Assembly: GCA_002403895.1 (NCBI GenBank)
Contig: DHIQ01000208.1
Coordinates: 6,199 to 25,922, forward strand
Direction: 5' to 3'
DNA from: Candidatus Neomicrothrix sp. UBA4742
GTDB taxonomy: Bacteria > Actinomycetota > Acidimicrobiia > Acidimicrobiales > Acidimicrobilacustridaceae
Length of the DNA: 19,724 bases
Shown here: positions 5,595 through 13,737 of the stretch, piece by piece
Layout: every line of letters begins with the position of its first letter
How positions within the stretch are numbered: position 1 is the stretch's first letter
Made by a program: the position numbers and the translations under genes
Notes under the pieces: model-generated
Databases searched by the model: none
What the model was told of the DNA's origin: nothing
Seen by the model: the letters and a program-made list of their open reading frames with translations, nothing else

Positions 5595-8126
5595 TCATTC
5601 GAGCGGCTGCCGGGCGATGGCTGGAGGTTCGCGTCCGGCCAGCAGCCAGCCGGCGGTGACCGCTGCCACGGGAAGGCCAGCGAGGATCACCGCGAGGTCG
5701 GCGACGGGAACGTGGCGGAGCACGTCCAGCTTGCCGTGGTACCACGCGATGAGGGCGAGGTAGCCCCCGGCCGTTCCGAGGAACGCGCCGAGCAGCGCGA
5801 GGGACCCCGCGGTGGCCCCGGTGAGGGTGCGACGGGTCGTGCTGCTCGCGCCGGTCGCGGCGAGGGTTCGAAGGTCACGCGCGGTTTCGCTTCGGATCAG
5901 ACCGACGGTCATGGCCAGCACGCCGAGGGCGACGAGGACGCCGGCTGCAGTGGCGTCGGTGCGCAGCTGTGACAGGGAGGCTTGCGTGGGCCTGGCTTCG
6001 ACGCTGACACCGGCGGCGACCGCCAGACGGCGGGCATCCTCGATCTGCGCGGCGGCGAGGGATTGGGGTGTCTGGATGAGCCAGCCGACCGGCACTGATG
6101 TCAATCCGAGTGTGTGGAGGGCATGGGCGGTGATCAGCGTGGTGGGATCGGAGGTGAAGGTGGGCAGCTTGACCATCTGCACGCGGAGATGCCCGCCCTC
6201 TTGGCGGCCGGAGATGCCGATGAGCTGGTAGCCCGAAGAACTGGTCCGCGACTGGTTGATGGAGAGACCGGTCCGCGAGGTGAGGATGTCGGCGGTGGGG
6301 TCGACATCGCCGGACCCGATCCCGTAGTGCGCCAAGACCGCAGGCGTGGCCACGAAGAGCGGGATTGATTCTCTGTCGGTGAACTCAGTCACGTTCTTCC
6401 CGCCCTCGACTTTGTGATGCGCTTTCCCCAGTTCGACGATCGGTTTGCCGGCGGTGCTGTCCCCGGGGCCACCCTGCACGTTCGGGACGGTCGGATCCAG
6501 GGCCCCGTCGAGGGCCAGCGTGAACCTGGCGTGCAGGGAGGTCGCGATGGCGTTGACCTGGGTTTGCGCGGTCTGCAGTTGAGCGGCGGTGAGCTCAGGG
6601 ACGCCTCCTCCGAGGCCGCCGTGGGGTGAGAGCCAGACGATCAACTGGCTGCTCGGGAGGGTGCCCCTGGAGGAGGGAACGGCCGCGGCAGCCTGGGAGG
6701 CAGCGGAGCTGATGACGATCGCCGCCGCGATGCCCACCGCGAGGCTCACCGCGGCCAGCGCCGCCCCGGACCGGGCCTGGTAGCGGGCGAGGTCGCGCAG
6801 CGCGAGCCGAGCCCCGATCGGTGAGCGCCGGCCGACAGCGGCCAGCCCGGCGATGCCGACTGGAGCGAGGAACAGCATCCCGAGGGTGGTGGCCACGATC
6901 CCGGTGACGATCAATAGCGGCCGTGTCTGGTGCGAGAGAGCGAGCGCGCCGACCCCGGCGAGGAGGAGCACGCCGCCCATGGCGGCGAACCGGTGCGCAG
7001 GCCGCGGGCGAACCGGTCGACCGGACAGGGCGGCCACGATGGGGATCCGGGACGCAGAACGGGCGGGCCACCAGGCCGCGGCGATGGCGGTCACGACCGC
7101 CAGGACCATCGCCGTGGCGATCGCCCACCAGGGCAGGTCGAACCGGTCGATCCGATGCTCGACGATCGCCTCCAGCCGCGGGGCGAACGCGAACCAGGCG
7201 ACCATACCCACCGCCGTACCGGTCACCGCGGCCACGGCACCGACCGCGGCGCCGTTCGCCAGTAGGGCAAGTCGCACGTGTCGGTCGTTCGCGCCGATCG
7301 CTCCCAGCATCCCCAGCGCGCGCAGCCGGCGCCCCGCCATCACGGTGAAACCGGCCACGGCCACCAGACCGATGAAGAGCAGCCCGATGGTGGCCAGGAT
7401 GAGCACGGCCACCGTCGCGCTGGCACCCGGGGTGGAGGGACGGATCTCGACTTCGGCACCGTTGATCAGTGGGGCAGCGTCGAGCATCCGCGCGGTGGCC
7501 TGGATCAGTATCGTCACCTGGTCCGAAGGGCCCGTCTGCCCCGGCGCGACAAGGGCGAACTTGTCCAGGAGGTCCAGGGGGTTTTCGACCACACCGACGA
7601 CCCGCCGGCGATGGCCGAGTTGCTGCCAGACGTCGCCGATACGAAGGTTGAAGATGGCCGCCACCCCGGCGGTCACCGCGACCTCGTCTGGCCCCGACGG
7701 ATACCGACCGGCGTCCAGGCGCAGCATCGGATGGCTGTAGACCCCGCGCGGATCCTGGGCCCGTAGATCGATCGGGTTGGCCGAACCCGGGACCGCGACC
7801 CGCTGGTGCTCGATCACCTCGACGGTGCCGAACCCCCGCTTCATGGCTGCGATGTCCGCGGCGAGGCTCGGATCCGAGCCGGACAGTGTGACCAGACGGT
7901 TTGCAGTTCCGAACGTCGCCGCGAGCGAGTACCCGGCGTTGGCGGCCAGCCCCGCGCCTACCGTCGTCGCGACGAGGGCGACCGTCAGCAGCGCCAGCAC
8001 CAGCAGCTGCTGCCGCCACTCGCGCCGGAACATCCGCCACGCCCAGCGCATCACCGCCCGGCGGGCCGGCACGCCTCCGATGTCTGACGTCCGGCCACGT
8101 GGCGGCGCGGCCCCGGTCGAGGTCAT
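5595..8126 (-). CDS. ABC transporter permease, FtsX/MacB type
   Basis: An 843-aa membrane protein with the duplicated FtsX layout. There is an N-terminal helix after WRMFRREWRQQ, a large extracytoplasmic domain (about residues 60-235), a first FtsX core with three to four helices (about 235-365), further helices with a second extracytoplasmic domain (about 500-700), and a C-terminal FtsX core (about 715-830). ATASSTTRRTLTGA-type cytoplasmic loops contact the ATPase. The start ATG overlaps the stop of the ATPase gene (ATGA), indicating coupling; an internal Met 25 codons later is an alternative. With the ATPase it should form a mechanotransmission-type exporter for peptides, lipids or drugs. 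The substrate cannot be read from sequence. Confidence 0.92.
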   Translation of the reverse strand: MTSTGAAPPRGRTSDIGGVPARRAVMRWAWRMFRREWRQQLLVLALLTVALVATTVGAGLAANAGYSLAATFGTANRLVTLSGSDPSLAADIAAMKRGFGTVEVIEHQRVAVPGSANPIDLRAQDPRGVYSHPMLRLDAGRYPSGPDEVAVTAGVAAIFNLRIGDVWQQLGHRRRVVGVVENPLDLLDKFALVAPGQTGPSDQVTILIQATARMLDAAPLINGAEVEIRPSTPGASATVAVLILATIGLLFIGLVAVAGFTVMAGRRLRALGMLGAIGANDRHVRLALLANGAAVGAVAAVTGTAVGMVAWFAFAPRLEAIVEHRIDRFDLPWWAIATAMVLAVVTAIAAAWWPARSASRIPIVAALSGRPVRPRPAHRFAAMGGVLLLAGVGALALSHQTRPLLIVTGIVATTLGMLFLAPVGIAGLAAVGRRSPIGARLALRDLARYQARSGAALAAVSLAVGIAAAIVISSAASQAAAAVPSSRGTLPSSQLIVWLSPHGGLGGGVPELTAAQLQTAQTQVNAIATSLHARFTLALDGALDPTVPNVQGGPGDSTAGKPIVELGKAHHKVEGGKNVTEFTDRESIPLFVATPAVLAHYGIGSGDVDPTADILTSRTGLSINQSRTSSSGYQLIGISGRQEGGHLRVQMVKLPTFTSDPTTLITAHALHTLGLTSVPVGWLIQTPQSLAAAQIEDARRLAVAAGVSVEARPTQASLSQLRTDATAAGVLVALGVLAMTVGLIRSETARDLRTLAATGASSTTRRTLTGATAGSLALLGAFLGTAGGYLALIAWYHGKLDVLRHVPVADLAVILAGLPVAAVTAGWLLAGREPPAIARQPLE

Positions 8127-8848
8127 GAGCTCGGACCGGGTGCCAGCAACGATTCGACCCCCGGTGACGTCCCCGTCTGGTCGACGACGCGGCCATCACG
8201 AAGGAAGACCACCCGGTCGGCCCAGGAGGCAAGCTGGGCGTCATGGGTCACCACGACCCCCGCGACCCCGCGCTGGCAGGCCGCCCGCAGCAGCCGCATC
8301 ACGGCCTCGCCATTGACCGAGTCCAACGCGCCGGTCGGTTCGTCGGCGAGCACCACCCGACGCTCCCCCACCACCGCCCGGGCGATCGCCACGCGCTGAC
8401 GCTCGCCACCCGAGAGCTCGTCGGGATACCGGTCGGCCTGTTCGGAGAGGCCCATGCGCTCCAGTGCCTCCAGTCCGCTCGCAGCGGCTGCTCGAGCTCC
8501 AACGCCATCGAGCTCCAGAGGGAGCGCAACGTTCTCCACCGCGGTGAGCCCGGCGAGCAGGTTGAAGTCCTGGAAGACGTAGCCGACCGAATGGCGGCGC
8601 AGACGGGCCCGGTCGTTCCGCGAGAGCCGAGACACCTCACGTCCGGCCACCGCCACCTCGCCGCTGGTCGGCTCCTCCAGCGTGCCGGCGATCGTCAACA
8701 GAGTGCTCTTCCCGGACCCGCTCGGCCCCATCACCGCAACCAGCTCGCCGGCCTCGACCCGAAGATCCACGTCGCGCAGCGCTTGCACCTCGGTCGGCCC
8801 CGACCCGAAGACCTTCGACACCCGCCGCAGCTCGAGTTCCGCAGTCAT
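8123..8848 (-). CDS. ABC transporter ATP-binding protein (LolD/MacB family)
   Basis: A complete 241-aa nucleotide-binding subunit. Walker A is GPSGSGKST (41-49), the Q-loop Gln93 is in VFQDFN, the signature LSGGERQRVAIARA is at 145-158, Walker B is RVVLADEPTGALD (164-176), and the switch His202 is in VVTHDAQ. This set matches the LolD/MacB-type ATPases that pair with FtsX permeases. I chose the ATG at 8848 because it overlaps the PadR stop as ATGA and gives the normal family length; reading further upstream in the same frame only yields an antisense-like Arg/Pro-rich shadow of the PadR gene. It hydrolyses ATP to drive the downstream permease and is co-transcribed with its regulator. Confidence 0.95.
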   Translation of the reverse strand: MTAELELRRVSKVFGSGPTEVQALRDVDLRVEAGELVAVMGPSGSGKSTLLTIAGTLEEPTSGEVAVAGREVSRLSRNDRARLRRHSVGYVFQDFNLLAGLTAVENVALPLELDGVGARAAAASGLEALERMGLSEQADRYPDELSGGERQRVAIARAVVGERRVVLADEPTGALDSVNGEAVMRLLRAACQRGVAGVVVTHDAQLASWADRVVFLRDGRVVDQTGTSPGVESLLAPGPSS

Positions 8849-9423
8849 CGCCGCGCCGCCAGCCTGCGCCGCGGCCCCGGCGCGACACGGCCCACCTTGA
8901 CGGCGCCGGGGGCGGGGAGCCGCCTCACCCGAGCATCCGCAGCGTCGAGCCATCGGATGAGGGCGTCGAGTCTGAAGATCTCGGCGTCGACCACCAGTGC
9001 GACGCCGAGGTCGTCGAGCGCGTCCCCCTTGAGGCGCGTGTAACGCTGCATCAGCTCCACGAGGCGATGGCGATGGACCTGCAGCAGGCCCGGCACGTCC
9101 ACACCCGGCACTCCCATCGCGACGAGCACCTTGATAACCAGTTCGTCGCGGGGCGGGATGGCATCGTCGGAAGGGGTGCGGAGCCACTCGTGGAGCTCGG
9201 TTCGGCCTGCACCCGTGATCCGAAATCCCTTCTGCGGGCCGTCCATCTCGGTGTCGTCCGACTCCACCAGCCCGTCGCGCTCGAGACGTTGCAGGGTCGT
9301 GTACACCTGCCCGATGTTGAGCGGCCACACCTCGCCCGTCCGCGCCTCGAACTCCTGGCGGAGCTGCAAGCCGTACTTCGGCCCTTCGCTCAACAGTGCC
9401 AGCAGGGCATGCCGGACGCTCAC
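8845..9423 (-). CDS. PadR family transcriptional regulator
   Basis: A 192-aa repressor-type protein. The N-terminal winged helix (about residues 1-75) carries the PadR hallmark series ALLALLSEGPKYGLQL, then VWPLNIGQVYTTLQRLERDGLV, then KGFRITGAGRTELHEWL. An alpha-helical C-terminal domain (about 90-170) is the usual dimerisation and ligand-sensing part. The tail is Arg-rich. The start is GTG at 9423. The gene leads an ATGA-coupled operon with the ABC ATPase and permease. That is the classic layout in which PadR represses its own operon until an inducer, often a toxic compound, binds. The promoter just upstream carries a palindromic operator consistent with autoregulation. The family call is firm; the inducer is unknown. 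Confidence 0.93.
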   Translation of the reverse strand: MSVRHALLALLSEGPKYGLQLRQEFEARTGEVWPLNIGQVYTTLQRLERDGLVESDDTEMDGPQKGFRITGAGRTELHEWLRTPSDDAIPPRDELVIKVLVAMGVPGVDVPGLLQVHRHRLVELMQRYTRLKGDALDDLGVALVVDAEIFRLDALIRWLDAADARVRRLPAPGAVKVGRVAPGPRRRLAARR

Positions 9424-9444
9424 ACCTGACCGCCACCCGAGTTC

Positions 9445-9467
9445 ATACCTAGTAGCATACTTAGTAT
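9445..9467. promoter_or_regulatory. Probable PadR operator: two tandem dyads over the -10
   Basis: ATACTTAGTAT (9457-9467) is a perfect 11-bp dyad with a single central base. ATACCTAGTA (9445-9454) is a near copy 12 bp away, one helical turn on the same face. They flank and overlap the -10 hexamer of the padR promoter, so bound protein would block RNA polymerase. Binding by the adjacent PadR protein is inferred from position and symmetry. Confidence 0.65.
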
Positions 9468-9482
9468 TCTCGAGCCGGTCAA
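9454..9482 (-). promoter_or_regulatory. Sigma-70-type promoter of the padR-ABC operon
   Basis: Read on the - strand: -35 TTGACC (9477-9482), 17-bp spacer, -10 TATGCT (9454-9459). The predicted start of transcription is near 9447, leaving about 24 bases before the GTG of padR. This is one of the best promoter matches in the window. Confidence 0.75.
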
Positions 9483-9592
9483 ACGGCCGGAGAGGTGGCG
9501 GAACCGATAGATTCGCCGCGCCCGCCCCGTCTCTTCAAGAGGCGATCCGATGCGGGGAACCTCGCTAGAGTTCCTCCAGTGTGGGAGAGGTC

Positions 9593-11219
9593 ATGAGCAG
9601 ATCCGATCAACTCCATCGCGGCCGCGGAGCCTACGCGGGACAGCAATGGGGGGAGGCCTTCGCCCAGCTGATGGCTTCCGATCATGAAGCGCCCCTGGAG
9701 ATCGGGGATCTGGAGCGCCTCGCCGTGGCTGCCCATCTGGTCGGCCGAGACGACGAAAGTGCCAGATCTGGGCCCGCGCCCACCACGAGTGTCTCCGCCT
9801 TGGCGATGCAGCGCGAGCCGCTCGGTGCGCCTTCTGGCTGGCGTTCGGCCTGCTGAACAAGGGCGAGCATGCCCGCGGGGGCGGCTGGCTCGCCCGGGCC
9901 AAGCGGCTGCTCGACGAGGCCGATCTGGACTGCGCGGAGCAGGGGTACCTGCTCATTCCGACCGCACTGCGGCATCTGGCGTCAGGCGATGCCCGAGCCG
10001 CATGCGCCGCATTCGAGCGGGCCGACGAGATCGCCAACCGGTTCGGCGAACCGGATCTCATGACCCTGGCACGGTTGGGCCGCGGTCAGGCGTTGATCCG
10101 GCTGGGCCAGGCGCCCGAGGGCGTCGGACTGCTCGACGAGGCCATGGTTGCGGTCACGGCTGGAGAGGTGTCTCCGGTCATCGTCGGGACGGTCTATTGC
10201 GCCGTGATCGAAGCATGCCAGGAGATCTTCGATCTTCGTCGGGCGCAGGAATGGACCGAAGCCCTGAGCGATTGGTGCGATTCTCAACCGGACCTCGTGC
10301 CATACCGAGGTCAGTGTCTGGTGCATCGAGCCGAGGTGTTGCAGCTGCGCGGGGCGTGGCCCGACGCCGTGAACGAGGCGACGCGGGCGTGTGAGCGGCT
10401 CTCGGGCAGCCCGGCGGTCGGCGCCGCCTTCTATCAGCTGGCCGAACTGCACCGGCTTCGCGGCGAGTTGGCCGAGGCCGAACGGGCCTACAGCAAGGCC
10501 AATCAGTGGGACGGCGCCCCCAGCCCGGCTTGGCACTGCTTCGGCTCACCCAAGGCCAGCTCGACAGCGCGGCGACGTACATCCGCCGCGGGCTGGATGA
10601 GGCCGAGGACGGAGCGGCCTTGTCACGGCTGCTTCCCTCGTTCGTCGAGATCGTGCTTGCCGCCGGCGACGTGCCAGCCGCCCGCGCCGCCGCCGATCGG
10701 CTGTCGAGGATCGCCGAGGAGATGAACGCACGATTCCTCTACGCCGTGGCCGCCCAAGCCACCGGGGCGGTCCTCTTGGCCGAGGGCGATCCACGAGCCG
10801 CACTCGACGCTCTGCACGCTGCGTTGAAGGCCTGGCTGGAGCTCGAGGCGCCGTACGAGGGCGCCAGAGTCCGGACCCTGATCGCATCGGCCCTCCGGGA
10901 GCTCGGGGACCGGGACAGCGCGGACATGGAGCTGGAGGTGGCCCGCCTGGCCTTGGAGCAGCTTGGCGCGGCGCCCGATCTCGCCCGGATGAAGGGACTC
11001 CCTCGGCCGGCGATGGCCAAGGTCTCAGGCCGTCTCTCCGGACGGTAGCTGGAGGTCCTGCTCCTCGTGGCGGAGGGCAAGACCAACCGGGCCATCGCTG
11101 CGGAGCTCGTCATCAGCGAGAAGACCGCGGCTCGCCATGTCAGCAACATCTTCACCAAGCTGGGGCTGTCGAGCAGAGCCGCAGCCACGGCGTATGCCTA
11201 CCAGCACGAACTCGTCTAG
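9593..11219 (+). pseudogene. TPR-containing LuxR-type transcriptional regulator, disrupted by two frameshifts and an amber codon
   Basis: The ATG at 9593 (GGGAGAGG just upstream) begins a protein of about 540 aa, broken three times. The frame runs to about 9763, and homologous-looking sequence then resumes at 9766 ([14 protein letters not shown]) after a one-base deletion near 9764. A second one-base deletion at about 10510 moves the frame again ([16 protein letters not shown]). Finally TAG at 11046-11048 replaces the conserved Glu of the LuxR HTH entry motif (expected RELEVL), after which a perfect HTH follows: [39 protein letters not shown], ending in TAG at 11217-11219. The middle is TPR-like helical repeats (for example [21 protein letters not shown]). 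Intact relatives are transcription factors often found beside FAD oxidases like the one downstream. Three lesions point to a dead gene, or to poor assembly quality here. Confidence 0.85.
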
Positions 11220-11258
11220 GAGCCGCCAGGGACTTCCTGGCCGTGCGGTCCCTCGGGC

Positions 11259-11305
11259 ATGGGCAGAATTGCCCATCCTCCCCGCCGGCTCGAATTGCGC
11301 AATTC
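11259..11305. promoter_or_regulatory. Pair of palindromes sharing GAATTGC, upstream of the GNAT/FAD-oxidase operon
   Basis: ATGGGCA-GAAT-TGCCCAT (11259-11276) is a perfect 7-bp inverted repeat with a 4-bp spacer. GAATTGCGCAATTC (11292-11305) is a perfect 14-bp palindrome. Both contain GAATTGC, with copies starting at 11266 and 11292, 26 bp apart. A TAGCGT hexamer (11334-11339) could be the -10 of the operon, which would place the palindromes about 41-54 and 70-87 bases upstream of transcription start, in activator positions. Recognition by the neighbouring LuxR-type regulator is inferred. Confidence 0.55.
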
Positions 11306-11378
11306 TCCCGATGCGGTGACCACGCCGTTCCCCTAGCGTTTCGGATCGAGGGGTCCACCCACCTACCTGGAGGCGACC

Positions 11379-12071
11379 ATGATGCGGGCCGACGACACCG
11401 AGGCACTGAAGGAACCGAACGGTGAGGCCATCTCCATCGGCCGGTTGGAGCGCGGGCAGATCAAGGAGGCAGCCAGGTTGTTCGCACGAGGTTTCGCGGA
11501 CGAACGCTTCTTCTCCTATCTATTGCGGGGCCGGAGCCGGCGGGCCAGAGAGCGGGCGCTCGTTCCGATGTTCAGGGTCATGATCCGCTCCTTCCTCCCG
11601 TTGGGCCACATCCACACGGCCTGCCTCGACGGCCGGCTCGTCGGCGCCGGCATCCGGGTCCCTCCGGGCGGCTATCCGATGCGCGGCCGGAAGCAGGCCC
11701 GTTTCATGCTTTCGATGATGCCGGCGTTCATCAAGTTGCTGGCCAGGGCGCCGTCCTCGCGCGAGCTCCTGAAGGTGCTGAAGGAGTTCGAACGCCTCCA
11801 CCCGAAGGAGCCGCACTGGTACCTGATGTGGGTGGCGGTTGAGCCCGAGCTCCACGGTCGCGGGATCGGAGGCCGCCTCGCCCAGGAGGTGATCTCCCTC
11901 GCCGACGCCCAGGGGATGCCGTGTTACCTGGAGACGTTCGGCGTGGGCACGAAAGCTCTCTACCAGCATCGGGGATTCGTCGTTCGAGAGGAGATCCACC
12001 CGCTCCCGGCGGGCCCGGAGGGTTGGACGATGTGGCGTGACCCGCAGAGGACCGCGGAGGCGGCCGGATGA
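11379..12071 (+). CDS. GNAT family N-acetyltransferase
   Basis: A 230-aa acetyl-CoA-dependent acyltransferase. The N-terminal half (GRLERGQIKEAARLFARGFADE) is the usual GNAT beginning. Motif A is WVAVEPELHGRGIGGRL (151-167), whose GRGIGG loop binds acetyl-CoA pyrophosphate. Motif B is CYLETFGVGTKALYQHRGFVV (182-202), with the Tyr195 region near the catalytic site. A helical insert of about 40 residues (100-140) lies between the N-terminal part and motif A, as in acetyltransferases acting on small amines or toxins. The substrate is unknown. The first of two adjacent ATGs is used, with GGAGG five bases upstream. The gene's stop overlaps the start of the FAD oxidase (ATGA), so the two are coupled. 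It is intact although both neighbours carry stops. Confidence 0.9.
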   Translation: MMRADDTEALKEPNGEAISIGRLERGQIKEAARLFARGFADERFFSYLLRGRSRRARERALVPMFRVMIRSFLPLGHIHTACLDGRLVGAGIRVPPGGYPMRGRKQARFMLSMMPAFIKLLARAPSSRELLKVLKEFERLHPKEPHWYLMWVAVEPELHGRGIGGRLAQEVISLADAQGMPCYLETFGVGTKALYQHRGFVVREEIHPLPAGPEGWTMWRDPQRTAEAAG

Positions 12072-13501
12072 GGGCCACGACGGGGATCCGGATCGCCAGC
12101 CTCGACGGTGGAACCGTCGAAGTGACTCAGGGGGAACTGGACACCCTGGATGCCCGGGTCGAAGGCCCCCTCGTCCACCCGGGCGACGAGGGCTGGGACG
12201 ACGCAGTGCTGATCTGGAACAGAACGGTGGCCAAGGTCCCTGCTCTCATCGTCCAACCCACATCGGCCCGCGACGTCACCGCCGCTGTTGACTTCGCCCG
12301 CCGGGGCGGGATCCTGATGAGCATCAAGGGCGGAGGCCACAACATCGCCGGAACCTCCCTCGCCGAGCGCGGCCTCACGCTCGACATGTCCCGCATGCGA
12401 CGCGTCACCGTGGATCCCGATGTCCGGCTGGCGAACGTCGGACCCGGTTGCTTGCTCCGGGATGTCGATCGGGCAACGCAGGAACATGGGCTGGCTACCG
12501 TGCTCGGCTTCGTTTCGGAGACCGGCGTGGCGGGCCTGACGCTCGGCGGCGGCTTCGGCTACCTGACGCGGCGCTTCGGGTGGGCAGTCGACAACCTCGA
12601 AGAGGTTGAGATCGTCACCGCCGCCGGCGAGACCGTCGTCGCCAATCGAGAGACGAACGCGGAGCTCTTCTGGGGCCTGCGGGGCGGGGGCGGCAACCTC
12701 GGCGTGGTCACCCGGTTCACGTTTCGCCTCCATGAGGTCGGGCCGACCATCACCGGCGGCCTCATCCTGTGGAGCGCCGACCGGGCCGACGAGGTGCTCA
12801 GGACCTACCGCGACCTCACCTAGTCGGCGCCTCGCGAGCTGACGTCCGCCTTGACCATCCGCCCGGCTCCGCCTGCCCCATTCGTCCCCACGCCGTGGCA
12901 CGGCAAGCTCGTCATCGGCATGCTGGTGTGCCACAGCGGCCGAGATCCGCAGACGGACCTCGCCCCGGTTCGCGGGCTCGGGAACCCGATCGTGGACCTC
13001 GTCATGGAGAAGCCGTACGTGGCCCAACAGTCGATGCTCGACGGTGCCGAACCGAAGGGGCTCAACTACTACTGGAAGTCCGAGTTCCTGCCCGAGCTGT
13101 CGACGGGCTTCCTCGACGCCTTCCGCGACGATGCGCTTATGGCCCCCTCGCCGTTGTCCAACTCGGTCATCTTCCACATCGGCGGTGCCCTGAACGAGCG
13201 CGCGGACGACGACGGGGCCGTGGGCAACCGCGGCGCGCGGTATCTGACGGGGTTCGCCGGTGCGTGGCCAGAGGGAGGCGCTGGCGAGGAGCAGGTGGCT
13301 TGGGTGCGGGAAGGGTGGAAGAGGATCCGGCCCTTCTCGACCGGCGGGAACTACGTCAACTTCCAGGTGGCCGAGGACGACAGCGCTCGGATCGCCGACG
13401 CGTATGGGAAGAACCACGAACGGCTTCGGCGCATCAAGGCTTCCTTCGACCCGGAGAACCTGTTCCGCGTGAACCGGAACATCACTCCGGCGGCTTCATG
13501 A
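12068..13501 (+). pseudogene. BBE-type FAD-linked oxidase interrupted by one in-frame TAG
   Basis: A 477-codon reading frame, continuous except for TAG at 12821-12823. The N-terminal FAD_binding_4 (PCMH-type) domain shows KGGGHNIAG, where His91 is the usual 8-alpha-histidyl FAD attachment residue. VSETGVAGLTLGGGFGYLTRRFG and ELFWGLRGGGGNLGVVTRF follow. The usual second attachment Cys is absent (VSETGVAG), so single attachment is expected. After the TAG the same frame goes on with SAPRELTSALTIRPAPP and ends in a BBE domain (NYVNFQ, FDPENLFRVNRNI). GAG to TAG is the simplest change. Relatives oxidise alcohols, amines or sugars using oxygen. The truncated 251-aa product lacks the substrate domain and should be inactive. 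An internal TTG at 12851 could start the C-terminal piece, but I consider that unlikely to be functional. Start ATG 12068 overlaps the GNAT stop. Confidence 0.85.
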
Positions 13502-13550
13502 GTCAGCCGCCGGTCGCTCCACAGCCTGGGGCGGCGGGTCAGGCTCGGCA

Positions 13551-13556
13551 TACACT
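13551..13556 (+). promoter_or_regulatory. Probable -10 element of tRNA-Leu
   Basis: TACACT lies 17 bases before the first tRNA base, giving a start about 10 bases upstream of the mature 5' end. No good -35 match was found at 16-18 bp, so this is a modest call. Confidence 0.4.
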
Positions 13557-13572
13557 CTGACCAGCACCTTTC

Positions 13573-13657
13573 GCGAGAGTGGCGGAACCCGGTAGACGCG
13601 CCGGACTTAGGATCCGGTGCCCGAAAGGGCGTGGGGGTTCAACTCCCCCCTCTCGCA
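13573..13657 (+). tRNA. tRNA-Leu, anticodon UAG (reads CUA/CUN)
   Basis: An 85-base class-II tRNA. The acceptor stem is GCGAGAG (13573-13579) with CTCTCGC (13650-13656), and the discriminator is A13657. The D arm contains GGCGGAACCCGGTAGACGC. The anticodon stem CCGGA/TCCGG encloses CTTAGGA, so the anticodon is TAG. The long variable arm GTGCCCGAAAGGGCGT is typical of Leu. The T arm GGGGG-TTCAACT-CCCCC is perfect. CCA is not encoded (ACCC follows the acceptor stem), as is common in actinobacteria. It is not an amber suppressor: anticodon UAG pairs with CUA. The integrase gene begins 66 bases downstream and points toward it, making its 3' end the likely attachment site of the element. Confidence 0.96.
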
Positions 13658-13737
13658 CCCCGATCTACCTGCGGAAACGGGAAACGCGGCCTCCGGGCCG
13701 CCCTCTCGGATTGACCAATTGGTCACAGATTGGTCAC
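13633..13737. other. Candidate attachment region (attL side): tRNA 3' end plus clustered short repeats
   Basis: The region runs from the T arm of tRNA-Leu to the integrase stop. It holds a tandem 7-mer GGAAACG x2 (13673-13686), a 6-bp hairpin GCGGCC-TCCG-GGCCGC (13686-13701), a perfect palindrome GACCAATTGGTC (13713-13724), and a direct repeat ATTGGTCAC (13718-13726 and 13729-13737). Short direct repeats beside a tRNA 3' end are the usual arm-type binding sites of tyrosine integrases. The core crossover and the matching right end are not visible in this window. Confidence 0.5.

Noticed and set aside
9485..9520. Stretch resembling the 5' half of a tRNA-Leu (GAGAGGTGGCGGAACCGATAGA).
   Set aside because: A D-arm-like GGCG/CGCC pair is present, but there is no anticodon arm, T arm or matching acceptor strand downstream. 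It is probably a coincidence, or at most a worn fragment.
9581..9856. The 5' open frame of the LuxR locus taken as a separate 91-aa gene.
   Set aside because: After about 9763 its translation loses sense, while the next frame continues TPR-like sequence. It is the first piece of the broken regulator, not an independent gene.
13573..13657. tRNA with anticodon TAG considered as an amber suppressor that might read the two in-frame TAG codons.
   Set aside because: Anticodon 5'-UAG-3' pairs with CUA (Leu). An amber suppressor would need CUA as anticodon.
13686..13701. GCGGCC-TCCG-GGCCGC hairpin as a rho-independent terminator of the tRNA or of the integrase operon.
   Set aside because: The stem is good but no T-tract follows on either strand. 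It is kept only as part of the repeat cluster.
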